64,000 nt of DNA. Origin: Zonotrichia leucophrys gambelii. Lineage: Eukaryota > Chordata > Aves > Passeriformes > Passerellidae. Below the pieces are notes generated by a model, which did not search any database, was not told the DNA's origin, and saw only the letters and a program-made list of their open reading frames with translations. The stretch covers positions 5,673,001 through 5,737,000 of the forward strand of contig NC_088186.1 of assembly GCF_028769735.1 (NCBI RefSeq), given 5' to 3'. The translations under genes and the position numbers were made by a program. Shown in pieces: positions 30,909 through 41,019 of this stretch (positions are counted from its first letter, which is position 1; every line of letters begins with the position of its first letter).

Positions 30909-33900
30909 CTAATGGAGAGAAAGACAAATAATAAAGATAAATAATAAAGATAAATATTTTAATTTGGTATTTCTTCTCAGGAATTCTGATGGCTCTTACT
31001 ATATTCAAAGCTAATAAAATGTGTCAGTTTAATTATTAAATGAAAGTACAACTCAAAGCTGTCATGTTTTAATATCACAATCTAAGTCAACATTTCCAGA
31101 ACAATTTAAACAATCAAGGATTTACAGCTTTGCAGGCTTTATTTAAGAAATATGCAGAATGCAATGCTAAACAAACACAACAGAAAGCAGTTCAAATTGT
31201 CACTTCCCCATATATTTAATCAGGACAAGTGCTAGAAAAAAGCAACTACTGATAAGAAATAGCCCTGACAGCAATGACTCAGCAGAATCCTCCTCAACCT
31301 GTACATCTCCTCTCACTGATCTTCCTTTATAACTAAAACACATTTTCATTGATAAAAATGAGAAGTGAGGTAAGAAAGCAGCGAGATATTTGGTATCATA
31401 ACTATCATTAAGGTAATTCAGTAATTGAAAAGTTACAAAAGAGGGTTAGATCATAGAGAGAGGTCTGGTGGGTGGCAAGCTGTGCCAACCTCACTATCCA
31501 AATTATGAATATATTCAGTGATGGGAAAAAACAAAACCCAAACCATAATATCTGAAAATTAAATTAACAACAAAAAAAACCAACCCAAAACTGCTTTACC
31601 TGCACGAAATTCTTCAATCGTGACAAGCAGCCCATCTGGCCAGAGCTGGTCACAGCTTCAATCCTGCAGAAACAACAGCACGTTTCCAAATCTATTTAGA
31701 AACTTGGGTTTGATTCACAAGGGGTGTGGGGGTGGATGGCAGGGATTGGAAAACATGGATGAGTCATTTCAGAATGAACACCAACACTCCCAACCCCAGA
31801 TATCATACCTTGGGATATAGGATTTCTGGATAAAGAACATTGTTTTCCAGAACTGAATCCCATACTGCTTCATCAGAGCATTGCCACACACCTGTGATAC
31901 AGAAAGTGCAGGTTATAAAATTCAGTTTCAGACTTGCATGACAGCTGCAATGAACCTGCTCCACACCAACCACTCAATGCTTTATTCAGGCATTTAAAGA
32001 AATACACCCACACTAAAACAAGCAAATCCTCCCAATGCTATTACTGCTACCACAATCACCCTCTTTCCTGTTATATGAATCTTGACACCCTTGATTTCAC
32101 CCCACTCTCCCTCCAAAAATAGTTCTCTTTGCTAACACCATGTGCTGGGGCACACTGTGGTCATTTCCCCACTGTGATTACTGCTGTGTGCAGTGATTCA
32201 TCAGCTTTACAGGACAAATGCTCCTCTGACTTCACCACCCCTAACAGAATCCCCCATGGGGTATTTCTCTTTCCACTTTCTCATCTGTACTTTTACAGTT
32301 CTTTAGAAGCATTTGAAGAGCAGAGAAGCTGCTTGTGTTCAATAGTGTTTGTGTCCCCTGACTTTAACTTTGGCTCTTATTTAGCACAGGCCTATTATCT
32401 TAGGAGAGAGGATTAATATCCATCAGGCTCTGATCTTTTCAACCTGAAAAATCTATCCTGTTTTAGGAACTATTTTGGCTGGAGCAGCCACAGGACCTCC
32501 TTGCACAGTATGAACTGCCAAGTACTTAGAACAGACCTTATATAAGATCACACAGCTATTTTTAAAATGCCAGAAACCTTAAACAGAATCAAATACAACA
32601 ACAGAATCTGTGTTTATAGAAACTTCAGTTTTGAAATCATTCAGCTCCAAAGCTGTATTTGCAAGAATGTGGAAATAGTCACATTCCTTTCTGAAGGAAT
32701 AAGAACAAGTTAGAAAAACCTGCTGTGAATCTCACCTCAGCAATCCCTTCAGAACCCAAAAGGGATGTAAATTGGTGACATTTAACTACTAACAGTTATC
32801 CACATCACTTACTTCCAGGAAATCCAAGAGCAGCATAGCTGTCACATCTGCCAGAGGCTCCAGATTCAACATCTGTGCAAGCCAGCGCCATCCATAGCTC
32901 AGGCCATGAGGATGAGCCTACAAAGCAACAAAGAAACTACTCAGCACCTGCTTTATGACTTGTTAAACACAATTATCAAAACAGACAGTTTCCTGATTGA
33001 CTTTCTTCTTTATAAAACTTGGTCATTGTGAAAACATGAACGAAGGACAAGTTCACACCATTAATTACTTGGCACTGCTCTGCTCATCATGGTTATGATC
33101 ATTTTCCTTCAAATATATCCTGAGCTAGCTTAAATTCAGCACACCTCAACTACAAAACAAGCTTTCAATACATTTAATGGACTCGTGGGATAGTAACAAG
33201 GTTCTAAGTATAATGCCCCACACATACCCCTTGCCTGTTTCCATAAGGCCAGCGGAGCTGAATGATGGCAGCATAGAGACGAATCATTCCTGACATCCTT
33301 TTAAGAAAATGATCTTGTTCTTCCACTTTAGAATCATGAACTTCATATCCAAGCATCCTTAGAGGGAGAAAACATTCTAGTTTTAGTGCAGCAAAACACA
33401 TTCACTCAAGTCTCTGCAGCTCTCAGCTTACCTGAAGTCAATCCTATTGAGAATAGGGATTCTCCAAAAATATGCAAGAATTATTGAAAGGCTGATATCA
33501 CCCTCTGGACCATATGTTCCACCATTTGGTGAGGTATAGGAAGAGGTCACAGAGAAGCTGTGGCTGCCCTGTGGAGAGCCTGGTTCAAGCATGGCTTAAA
33601 GAAAGAGGCCATGAAGGTATTCAGCTAAGGGAAAAATAAAAGGCCGCTGTAAAGCAGCAGTTCCCAGGCTTGATTCTGTAAATAATTAAGGTTCTCAGCC
33701 ACCTTTTATATAAACAACAAGATTCTCAGACCGTTTTCTCAAAAACAGGCAGATATCCTGTCCTAGGCTGCTCTGGGAACAGATGGCTGTTCTGGGAACA
33801 GATATAAAGGTTTTGAGAACTTTTCATATCATGGTGAGAACACTGATCTTGGTTTCAATAAACAAACTTCAGGTATTGTAAACTAAAAGAGGAGCTGAAG

Positions 33901-36900
33901 TTTTCTCTACAGCCTATGGGGAGCTCAGATTTTGCAATATGCATGAAGTGAATTAACACTGTTATAAAAGGTGCCTGGTTGATCAATAAATCCGAGTCAG
34001 ATGCTGACCAACAAAGGTGGGTCGTGTCCCTTCACTTCAGCACTGCCCCATCCAAGAAAATGCTCAAGGACAGGTTGGATGGGGCTCTGAACAACCTGGT
34101 CTAAGAAAGGTGTAAGGAACAAGATGGGTTTTTGTGAGTGAACCTCCAGAGTCAATGCCCGTGTGCTCAGTGGAGCTCACTCAGAACAATCCTCACCCTT
34201 GCAGGGCTCATGCAGAAAAAGCCCAGCAGTGAATTTACCTCTGATACTCCTCCATAGAAGTGCCTTCTTTCCGAGCAGGGTAAAATGGCACAGCATAGGG
34301 GCACTTCTTGTGCAGATGGGCCAAAAAGATGTCTCCGACTCGAGGGTGTAATTCCCAGATTCCTGAGAGCACCACAGCAATTGGGAAAGCTGAATCATGG
34401 TGAAAAGATACTTCTCCTTCCCCATGTTTCTGGAGGGTAGAAAAGGAAAGTCAGCCACCACTCCTTCAAGTAATTTCTCAAAGGAAAAAAAAATACCCTC
34501 CTCATTTTTGTAGTTAGCTTTTACTAAAGAATCTGAACGTTTCCATGGCTATGAACCAAGGATAGAAAAGCTGATGAAGCCACATATCCTCAGCTCCCAC
34601 TGAGGATGACAATAAACTGTGGCTCGGGATGGAAAAATGGGATTAGCAAACACAGGCTGCACAAGATATTCTCAACCCAAAGAATCACTTTTAAATATTT
34701 ACAAATTACTTTTACTTCATGGGCTGATTTTTGCATGCGTTTGTTCCTGCAGGGAGAGAAGTTTCAAACAGCCCAAATTTTACAAATAAAGACAAGAGAA
34801 AAATACTGCCAACTTCAAAAAAAAGCAAGTTTAACTTCATTTCTTGAGAGGTGCTAACAAGAAAGCAGGGACTGAAGTTTGCCTCATGAGCCTTAGTGTT
34901 GGGGTTTTTTGTCCCCCAAATTCTGCCAAAATATAAGGTTTGAGCCTATACACAGTTTTGTGATACACCATAAATTAACTGTCAAACTATTTTCCACAAC
35001 ACTGTACCTACCTAGTTCAAAATATGTAAGATGTAAGCCTGAAATTTAAAGTTTCTCCTCCCAAAAGAAATAAGATAAGGGTTGGAAGTGAAAGAGAAAC
35101 TAAGTTTTTTCACTGCATTCATACAGGCAAACTGAACACCCAATGATTTTTGATTTTCATAGCTGAAAAGACAGTTCAGTGTCCAAAAGCATCTCCTAGA
35201 GCACTGGCTACCTGTGCCACCCCAAAAAAGAGATTTCCTCACCACAAACTTCTCTGCAAGTTTGTAGCAGACAAACTCCAGCCCCTGTGGATGCTGAGTC
35301 ACGGACACCGCTTGTCCTTCAGTCTGAACAGGCTTCCCAGACAGCAGATTATTGATCTTGTCAAACACCTCTCTCAGCTTAGAGCCTGCAAACACACAGG
35401 GAATGCACAGAGACAGAAAATAAGGGAACAGCAGACAAGTCTTACCCAGAACACACCAAGCTCACCAACACCAGACCCACACCCCAAAGGGCACCTTTGC
35501 TCCATCTGATTCACCAAACTTAATCCTGATGAAGAAAGATGCTTCTAACAGAAGCAAGAGGCCTTACAAGCAAACCCTCCTGCACAGACAGGCTGTGTGC
35601 AGGTCAGCTTTCTGCTACAGGAACAATTTATATGCTTGTGCCCTCATAAAAGCTTTAAAGCAAAAGGAATTTCAGTGGGATTGAGCTCTTGGTGTTTTCC
35701 TGACCTGATATGCTAGAGATCTGGCTCACAGGGATTGTAGCAGCTTTCTGCAAGTTTGTTTTTATCTTCTTCACCTGGAGAACAAACAAACAAACAACTT
35801 TAAAATCCTTTGTAAACAAATATATATCTGTAACAGTTTGGATGAGCAGAGTGGTAACAGAGGCTGCTACAACAGTTTGTAATTTTTTAAAATGAAAACT
35901 ATCCTGTTTACCCTAGAAATTAGGATAATCTCTCTTCAATAGTATTAATAATTCGTTCATACCTCAGTGTTGCTTTTGCAGTTTGCAATTTCACTGAAAG
36001 CAGCAACACATTGCTCAGCAGCATCCTGAAGCTGCTGGTACCACTGCATGATACTTTCTTCTGTTTTAAGCTGAAGTCCTGTTGTTTAAAAAAAAAAAAA
36101 AAAGATAGTTACTCAGAAAGACTAAATCTCTAGTGAGAAAATGAATTTAAAAAAATGCAAGTCAAAGGAATAAAAAAGATTTTTAAAAAAGCCTAACCAA
36201 CCTTCCTTCTGCTGCTTTTCTCCTGTTTGTTGTGCAGGGGCAGGAGTCTGACTCTTCATCTGCTCTTTCTTCTCTAACTCTTTCTGCTTTTGTTTCTTTT
36301 CCTCTTCATCTTTCCTCTTCTTTTCCTCTAGTGCTGCAGTGATTTCCTGCTGCATGCTGGATATCAGCCCTCGCATCTCCTGCAGGGCTCGTTCAGTGCT
36401 GGCCACATCTGCTTGAGTTGGGAACCCTTTCTGCCAAGAAACACGAGAGGTGACACAGCATTGACCTTTGTTCCAGGGTAAGAGGGCCATCAGCAAGCAC
36501 AAGGAGCCTTTGAAGCATCTGCCTTCAGAGAATCTGGGAGCTAACTACATGTTTTATCCCCATCTCCTTTATTTGTACATAACATTGGTCATTGTATTTG
36601 TAAATAATGCAAGTCCATGACTAAATCTCCTAAGATCTCGGACAACAAAAATTAAGAATACACTTGGACAAGTGCAATAGAACTCCACTGTAAAGCCTTG
36701 ACAGCTCCCTCTGCTGAAAGCCAGCTGTGACAAGCTGGAACACAGGATTAGCCTTATTAGTGCTTTATCTTTTGAGACTTGTATCCCATCCTAGAAAGAA
36801 AAAATGTCAAGGAAAGCCAGCTACTGCAGAAAAGCTCATGAGGAGAGGAGAATCATAAGATGTTCAGTATTTAACAATTCATGAACCAGTCCACTGTCAC

Positions 36901-39900
36901 AGAGGGAACTTTACAGCACCAAGAGTTTACAGCAATTTAATTTGAATCTTTCTCCTGTAGAAGTTCTCATGCATTTTGATAAGCCATTTTCAAGAGAACA
37001 GCTGAAGTGCTAGAGGAAAGAATTCCCCTTTGAAAATGGGTGCTTTATAGGATGAATATCCAAAAACATTGCTGTGCCATCTCATGACAAGCTGCCTTTG
37101 AAGACAACTACAGAGAGCTTTAGGAAGGGGTGACAGCCCAAGTTGACACCTGCAGAGCCTGTACCTCGCTCGTGCTGCGGATGAGCCCTGACACCAGCCC
37201 ACAGATCTGGTTGCCACGGTTGCTGTAGGCAGACAGATCAATTCTGGGCAAGTCTTTGTGCCTGAAGTTGGGATCAATCTGCTGGTTCAGCTGCAGCAGC
37301 TCCTCCTGGATGGAATAGAGGCGCCGCAGCCTCTCCTGGCCCTCCTCCTTGCGCAGACGTTCCAGCTCCTCCTGCCGCTGCCTCTGCTGCTCCGCCTCGC
37401 GCAGCTTCAGGTTCAATATCTGGGGACACAAAGACACAAGAGTCATAAAATACCTCAATAACTCCAGTTGTACAGTTCCTTCCCGGTCTGATGGCTCCAG
37501 CTTTATAGGGCTGTCGCAGACATTTCTTCATAGAAATCCTTTCTTTGGGATTTGTCCTTCTTCTGGGAAGCAGAGACCCAGAAAAAGAATGTAAACCAAT
37601 TGTTATCGGCTGCTGTGAAAATGTGGCAGGGGTTCCTGTGATTGGCTCTCCTTCCATGTGTACCATTAAGGGCCAATCCCAGGAGCAGCTCAGGGGAGAT
37701 TCCTTGAACACAGAACTTTGTTATTCATTCCTTCGATTCTATTCTTAGCATAGCAGTCTCTGCAAGCTCTCTCTTTATTCTTTTTAGTTATGTTATAATG
37801 TACTATATATTATATATCAATAAATCAAGCCTTCTGATCAAGGAACAAGATTCTCGTCCTTCTCTCACCACAGTGACCGTCTAAGGTCGCTGCAATATAG
37901 GGCCTTTCTGCTCCTAGGACACAAGTGCCTTTACTGCATTTCCACACTGCAGCACATACCCAGGGTAGCACCAGAAAATCCATCCTCACTTCAGAGTGCC
38001 ATGAAAATACAAATAAATCAATTGGTCTTTCCAGTTCCCACCCAGCAGTCATGGTCTTTTAAGAAAGACAATTCTTAAGAGTCTCAGACCTTTGCTCTAT
38101 GTCGGTGTTCTTCCTTCAACTTCTCTTGCTGTCCCTGAGCCTCCTTTGAGCTACAACACACATAAAGACAGAAAAACTGTATTCAAGACATTCAGGAGAC
38201 AAAACACACACCAACACACAGGAAGCTATTCTTAAAACAAGCTAAAAGAACTTTAGCTGTCACAAATATTGCCTTTTTCTAACCATTGAAACCTCAACAA
38301 TAGCCAGACATCTACTCTGACAGCCAAACTCTCATAGTTAATGTAAGACAAACAGCAGGTGAAATTTCCAACCACAAGTGACTAGCACAGAATTGTCAGA
38401 ACTGGAATTAATCTGCACTTGAACTAAATGCTATAAAATTCTACTGATACCAGAGGTAACCTCACCTCTTCTCCATGACTTCTTGCAACTCCTGGAATTC
38501 CTGATGCCGCTTCAGCTCCCTGAGTTCATCGAAGCGCTTCAGCTGCTCACTGGCCTGGGCATAGGCTGCCCTCACCATCTGCTCCTGCTCCTCCAGCCGC
38601 TGCCTCAGCCTCTCCTGCATTACAAAGGTACTCATTGAACAGTGTGAACAGAAGAAAACACAAACTAAACTGCCCAACATTTATAACTTGCTGTTCTTGC
38701 ACTGTTACCTCTGACTGTGGAGCTCTCCTGGGTGTCTCCTCACAGACACCCCTTCAATCATTTTTTTCTTACCTTTGCTTTCAGCCTGTGCATCTCTTCA
38801 TACAACCGAATGCAGCCTTCAACTTTTGCAACTTTAGATGACAGAACTGCTGCTGGAACAACTTCTTGCTTTGTTTCCAGGAGACTAAGATGATCATTTT
38901 CCTGCATGGCAAGCATAAATGCAAAATCAGCGTTTAAGCACAGGATCAGCAACTCATGGAGGAAAACAGAAAACGCAAGTCTCCTAAACTATTATTTGCC
39001 CAGCTTCCTACCCTTCTGCCTTGTAAAATAGAGTCAGAATACATGTAAGTCACTCAAAAACTCCAGAGAACCCAGTGTGGTTACTCATGGAGTTTTACAA
39101 CAGCCCTGACCCTCGTCTGTGACCTTATGGATGAATCCTCCACTGATAACCCACAACACAACAGAGCTCCAACTATTTTCCCCTGTTATGGTGAAAAATG
39201 GAGTTTGCTTTGGGTCCATAGTGAAACATTTCTCTATGACAATCTTGCTAATACTAACTTTATCATCACCTGTTTATACTACAAAAAAAATAAAAGTAAG
39301 GATGTTTTCCCAATAAATTAACAGAGCACAAACCAGCCTTGATCCGACAATTCATGACAGCAAGTGAGGATTTTATTTTTTCTCACAGCTGCTCCATAAA
39401 CATATGGATTATAATCAGAGAGCTACCTTGGTCTCACTGGGCTCTGTAGATGAAGGTGGTGACGAGCTCCGGTGGCTGCCAGGCGGGATCTTCTCCGCAG
39501 ACGCCCGTTTTGGGAGCGGGGTGGATTGTTTGGGCGTTGAAGTCTCGGAGAGTGTGATTTCCTCTGCCAATTGCCCGCTAAGGCTGTCCAGCACCCAGCC
39601 GCAGTAAGGGGAGAGCTCAACGGGAGCCACACATCCTTCCAGGGCAGCCTTGAGAGAAAACATTCTCCGTGAACGGGGCACAGCCTTAATTTCAATAAAA
39701 CTTTAACACACCATGAGCACACCTGCACAGTTAGTAGCTGCTTTATCATCGCAGCTCAGTATCCCATTTAACCCTTTTTTCTGCTGTCTTTCCAACACTT
39801 TTTCCGGACTATCCAACTTTCGCAGGCCATTTGAATCCCCTCGGGCCAGCCCCGCTCCCTGACCCCGCTCTCCCGAGCCTGGACCCGCTCTGGGAATATT

Positions 39901-40390
39901 TCAAGCCCTCAGTGTCACCGGGGTGAGCAGTCGCTGTTTCCCTGTTCCCGCTCTGGGGATATTTCAAGCCCTCAGTGTCACCGGCATGAGCGGTCGCTGT
40001 TTCCCTGTTCCCGCTCTGGGGGTATTTCAAACCCTCAGTGTTCACCGGGATGAGCGGTCGCTGTTTCCCTGTTCCCGCTCTGGGGGTATTTCAAGCCCTC
40101 AGTGTTCACCGGGAGGAGCGGTCGCTGTTTCCCTGTTCCCGCTCTGGGGATATTTCAAGCCCTCAGTGTCACCGGGAGGAGCGGCCGCTGTTTCCCTGTT
40201 CCCGCTCTGGGGGTATTTCAAGCCCTCAGTATCACCGGCATGAGCGGTCGCTGTTTCCCAGCGGGCAGGGCCGGCTCCCGGGGCGCGCCCTCACCTCATC
40301 CTCCTGCCAGTGGCTGCAGTAGCTCAGCTGGCCCTTGCTGGAGAGGCGCAGGGCCTCCAGAGTGTCGAAGCGGAGTTGCCACGACTCCAT
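30840..40390 (-). CDS. GLE1: GLE1, RNA export mediator; complete, 16 exons, 703 codons
   Basis: Gle1 sits at the cytoplasmic face of nuclear pores. With inositol hexakisphosphate it activates the DEAD-box helicase DDX19 for mRNA export and also acts in translation. Sixteen exons join in phase to 703 residues (human about 698): an N-terminal segment corresponding to the NUP155-binding region, a long Glu/Lys/Gln-rich coiled coil (about 150-385) and the helical C-terminal domain (about 400-703) that contacts DDX19 and IP6, ending [14 protein letters not shown] chose ATG 40388-40390 because [20 protein letters not shown] aligns with the start of mammalian GLE1; an in-frame ATG 11 codons upstream (40421-40423) is less likely. 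The gene lies between the ODF2 3' end and SPTAN1. Introns contain a solo LTR at 37512-37895 and another nested in a CR1 at 33570-34042. Confidence 0.97.
31600..31663 (-). CDS. GLE1: GLE1 exon 15, residues 660-681
   Basis: Reads [20 protein letters not shown] and a final Gln; 64 bp. Start of the tail that in human GLE1B is needed for pore-rim targeting through NUP42. Confidence 0.94.
31809..31891 (-). CDS. GLE1: GLE1 exon 14, residues 633-660
   Basis: Reads [10 protein letters not shown] to KSYIP, with a split Arg; 83 bp. Confidence 0.94.
31892..32812 (-). other. GLE1 intron between exons 13 and 14
   Basis: 0.92 kb of sequence with no recognised repeat or exon. Confidence 0.7.
32813..32917 (-). 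CDS. GLE1: GLE1 exon 13, residues 598-632
   Basis: Reads [10 protein letters not shown] to LLLDFLE; 105 bp, phase 0. Confidence 0.95.
33228..33357 (-). CDS. GLE1: GLE1 exon 12, residues 554-597
   Basis: Reads [10 protein letters not shown] to WPYGNRQG; includes [20 protein letters not shown], highly conserved. Donor GTATGT at 33222-33227. 130 bp. Confidence 0.95.
33520..33569 (+). mobile_element. CR1 LINE 3' fragment, upstream part (split by LTR)
   Basis: Matches the CR1 segment around GAGAAGCTGTGGCTGCCC and is truncated by the LTR insertion at 33570. Assigned from memory of the avian CR1 consensus. Confidence 0.7.
33570..34042 (+). mobile_element. Solo LTR of an endogenous retrovirus, inserted into a CR1
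   Basis: A 473-bp segment beginning TGTGGAGAGCC and ending TTCAGCA, flanked by the 6-bp direct repeat CTGCCC at 33564-33569 and 34043-34048. Inside are TATAAAAGG at about 33962 and AATAAA at 33985-33990, in the order of a plus-strand LTR. CR1 sequence stops at one edge and resumes at the other. No viral coding sequence is present. It lies in the intron between GLE1 exons 11 and 12. Confidence 0.8.
34043..34115 (+). mobile_element. CR1 LINE 3' fragment, downstream part (split by LTR)
   Basis: Continues the CR1 after the LTR: GCCCCATCC...CTCAAGGACAGGTTGGATGG...CAACCTGGTCTAAG, ending before the canonical CR1 3' terminus. Confidence 0.75.
34239..34429 (-). CDS. GLE1: GLE1 exon 11, residues 491-554
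   Basis: Reads [10 protein letters not shown] to TSMEEYQ, with a split Arg. Includes [12 protein letters not shown] and [12 protein letters not shown] of the core fold. 191 bp. Confidence 0.95.
35243..35385 (-). CDS. GLE1: GLE1 exon 10, residues 443-490
   Basis: Reads [10 protein letters not shown] to LAEKFV; 143 bp. Corresponds to the shuttling region of human GLE1. Confidence 0.95.
35705..35774 (-). CDS. GLE1: GLE1 exon 9, residues 420-443
   Basis: Reads [20 protein letters not shown], then SIS and a split Gly; 70 bp. Confidence 0.94.
35963..36078 (-). CDS. GLE1: GLE1 exon 8, residues 381-419
   Basis: Reads [10 protein letters not shown] to CKSNTE and contains the [10 protein letters not shown] block near the start of the C-terminal domain. 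116 bp. Confidence 0.94.
36202..36430 (-). CDS. GLE1: GLE1 exon 7, residues 305-381
   Basis: Reads [10 protein letters not shown] to GEKQQKE, with a split Gly; includes a very Lys/Glu-rich helix. 229 bp. Confidence 0.95.
37165..37419 (-). CDS. GLE1: GLE1 exon 6, residues 220-304
   Basis: Reads [10 protein letters not shown] to GLIRSTSE; 255 bp, phase 0. Coiled coil. Confidence 0.96.
37512..37895 (+). mobile_element. Probable solo LTR, songbird-type endogenous retrovirus
   Basis: Starts TGTCGCAGACATTTC, contains the motifs GGGATTTGTCCTTCTTCTGG and ATGTAAAC..TTGTTATC..GGCTGCTGTG, a T-rich late segment and AATAAA at 37819-37824 followed by CAAGCCTTCTGATCAAGG. This order resembles, from memory, a common passerine LTR family. 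Perfect 8-bp direct repeats TATAGGGC flank it (37504-37511 and 37896-37903). The exact 3' end is uncertain because the last bases are CAA, not CA. It lies in the intron between GLE1 exons 5 and 6. Confidence 0.72.
38090..38150 (-). CDS. GLE1: GLE1 exon 5, residues 199-219
   Basis: Reads [10 protein letters not shown] to HRHRAK; 61 bp, too short to stand out as an open frame. Acceptor TTGTAG, donor GTCTGA. Confidence 0.93.
38466..38614 (-). CDS. GLE1: GLE1 exon 4, residues 150-199
   Basis: Reads [10 protein letters not shown] to LQEVMEK, with a split Ser (AG|C). Start of the coiled coil; 149 bp. Confidence 0.95.
38773..38901 (-). CDS. GLE1: GLE1 exon 3, residues 107-149
   Basis: Reads [10 protein letters not shown] to MHRLKAK, including [10 protein letters not shown], conserved with mammals; 129 bp. 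Confidence 0.95.
39427..39648 (-). CDS. GLE1: GLE1 exon 2, residues 33-106
   Basis: Reads [10 protein letters not shown] to STEPSETK; 222 bp, phase 0. Ser/Pro/Thr-rich, low-complexity linker. Confidence 0.94.
39884..40258. repeat. 63/64-bp minisatellite, about 6 copies, in GLE1 intron 1
   Basis: Copies begin at CCCGCTCTGGG at 39884, 39947, 40010, 40074, 40138 and 40201 (periods 63, 63, 64, 64, 63). Each holds TATTTCAAGCCCTCAGTG and GCGGTCGCTGTTTCCCTG. The array ends about 36 bases from the exon 1 donor. Confidence 0.95.
40295..40390 (-). CDS. GLE1: GLE1 exon 1, residues 1-32
   Basis: Reads [10 protein letters not shown] to SHWQEDE, donor GTGAGG. The 5' UTR extends upstream into the CpG island. 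Confidence 0.93.
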
Positions 40391-40525
40391 GACGATCGCG
40401 CACTGGCCCAGGGGCTCCCTCACGGCCCCCAGGGTCCCTCACGGCCGGACCGGCCCCATCCCGCCCCTTCCGGGCCGCGCTGGCCGCATCCGCCGCGTGC
40501 GGGCGGGACGGGCGGTGCCGCCCCC

Positions 40526-40605
40526 TGGCGGAGAGGCGGGGCCCGGCCAGGGCCGCGGGTTCGAGTGACGCCCCGGGGCCGCAGGTTCGAATCCCGCCTC
40601 CGGCA
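40526..40605 (+). promoter_or_regulatory. Pol III A-box-like and B-box sequences without a tRNA fold
   Basis: TGGCGGAGAGG at 40526-40536 fits the A-box consensus TGGCNNAGTGG at all but one fixed position. GGTTCGAATCC at 40584-40594 is a perfect B box, and a weaker copy GGTTCGAGTGA is at 40558-40568 within a 26-bp duplication. The acceptor and D arms do not pair, so I do not call a tRNA. Confidence 0.4.
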
Positions 40606-40619
40606 GCGCTGCGCTAAGG

Positions 40620-41013
40620 AGCGGGCCGGAAAACAGCCGCGGGTTCACCGATTTCCCATTTATTCTGTGTGTTCTTGCCCAGAGCTGCCTTGTGCTGCAG
40701 AAGCAGAGGGAATACTCCACCCGTGAACCACAGAAATAGTTTGGAATTCAGCGGCCTGCACCAACAGCCCCGGGATGCGTTTGCTTTTCCAACTTCACAG
40801 CACCTAAAGATGAAATCCCCACCACAACCAATTAAAATGTAGTTTATCGGTTTCTCCCACAGCACTTCTGGGATTTTTAAATTGTTAAACACGCACAATT
40901 ACAGATCTTTCAAAAACTGGTTAGTTTAGAAAACTTTCACGGCAAATACTGCCAGTGACCACATCACACAGCATATAAATAAGATACAAAAGAGAGAAAA
41001 AATAAAAACAATG
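40620..41013. other. Spacer between the ODF2 3' end and the GLE1 promoter
   Basis: About 0.4 kb, mostly AT-rich. No gene or repeat recognised. Confidence 0.65.
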
Positions 41014-41019
41014 TTTATT
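41014..41019 (-). terminator. ODF2: Candidate ODF2 poly(A) signal AATAAA
   Basis: Minus-strand AATAAA about 0.9 kb after the ODF2 stop codon, giving a 3' UTR of about 0.9 kb and leaving about 0.5 kb to the GLE1 start region. Confidence 0.5.

Larger units (their letters stand above)
40260..40640. promoter_or_regulatory. CpG island and GLE1 promoter
   Basis: CpG-dense block around GLE1 exon 1 and its upstream flank, with an ETS-like CCGGAAG on the minus strand near 40465. No TATA box seen. The transcription start is not determined. Confidence 0.75.

Noticed and set aside
39884..40258. CRISPR-like appearance of regularly spaced repeats
   Set aside because: The whole 63-bp unit is repeated, with no unique spacers, in a vertebrate intron; it is a minisatellite.
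40421..40423. Upstream in-frame ATG for GLE1 (MREPLGQCAIV before MESW)
   Set aside because: Adds 11 residues absent from the family, and the [14 protein letters not shown] start already aligns with mammalian GLE1. It may still be used if the 5' UTR includes it.
40519..40605. A tRNA gene at the B box
   Set aside because: The T-arm shape is plausible apart from one mismatch, but the 7-base acceptor strands do not pair, no D or anticodon arm forms, and no nearby TTTT terminator follows.
40310..40726. 138-codon plus-strand open frame opposite GLE1 exon 1
   Set aside because: Antisense shadow of the GLE1 first exon and the GC-rich promoter.
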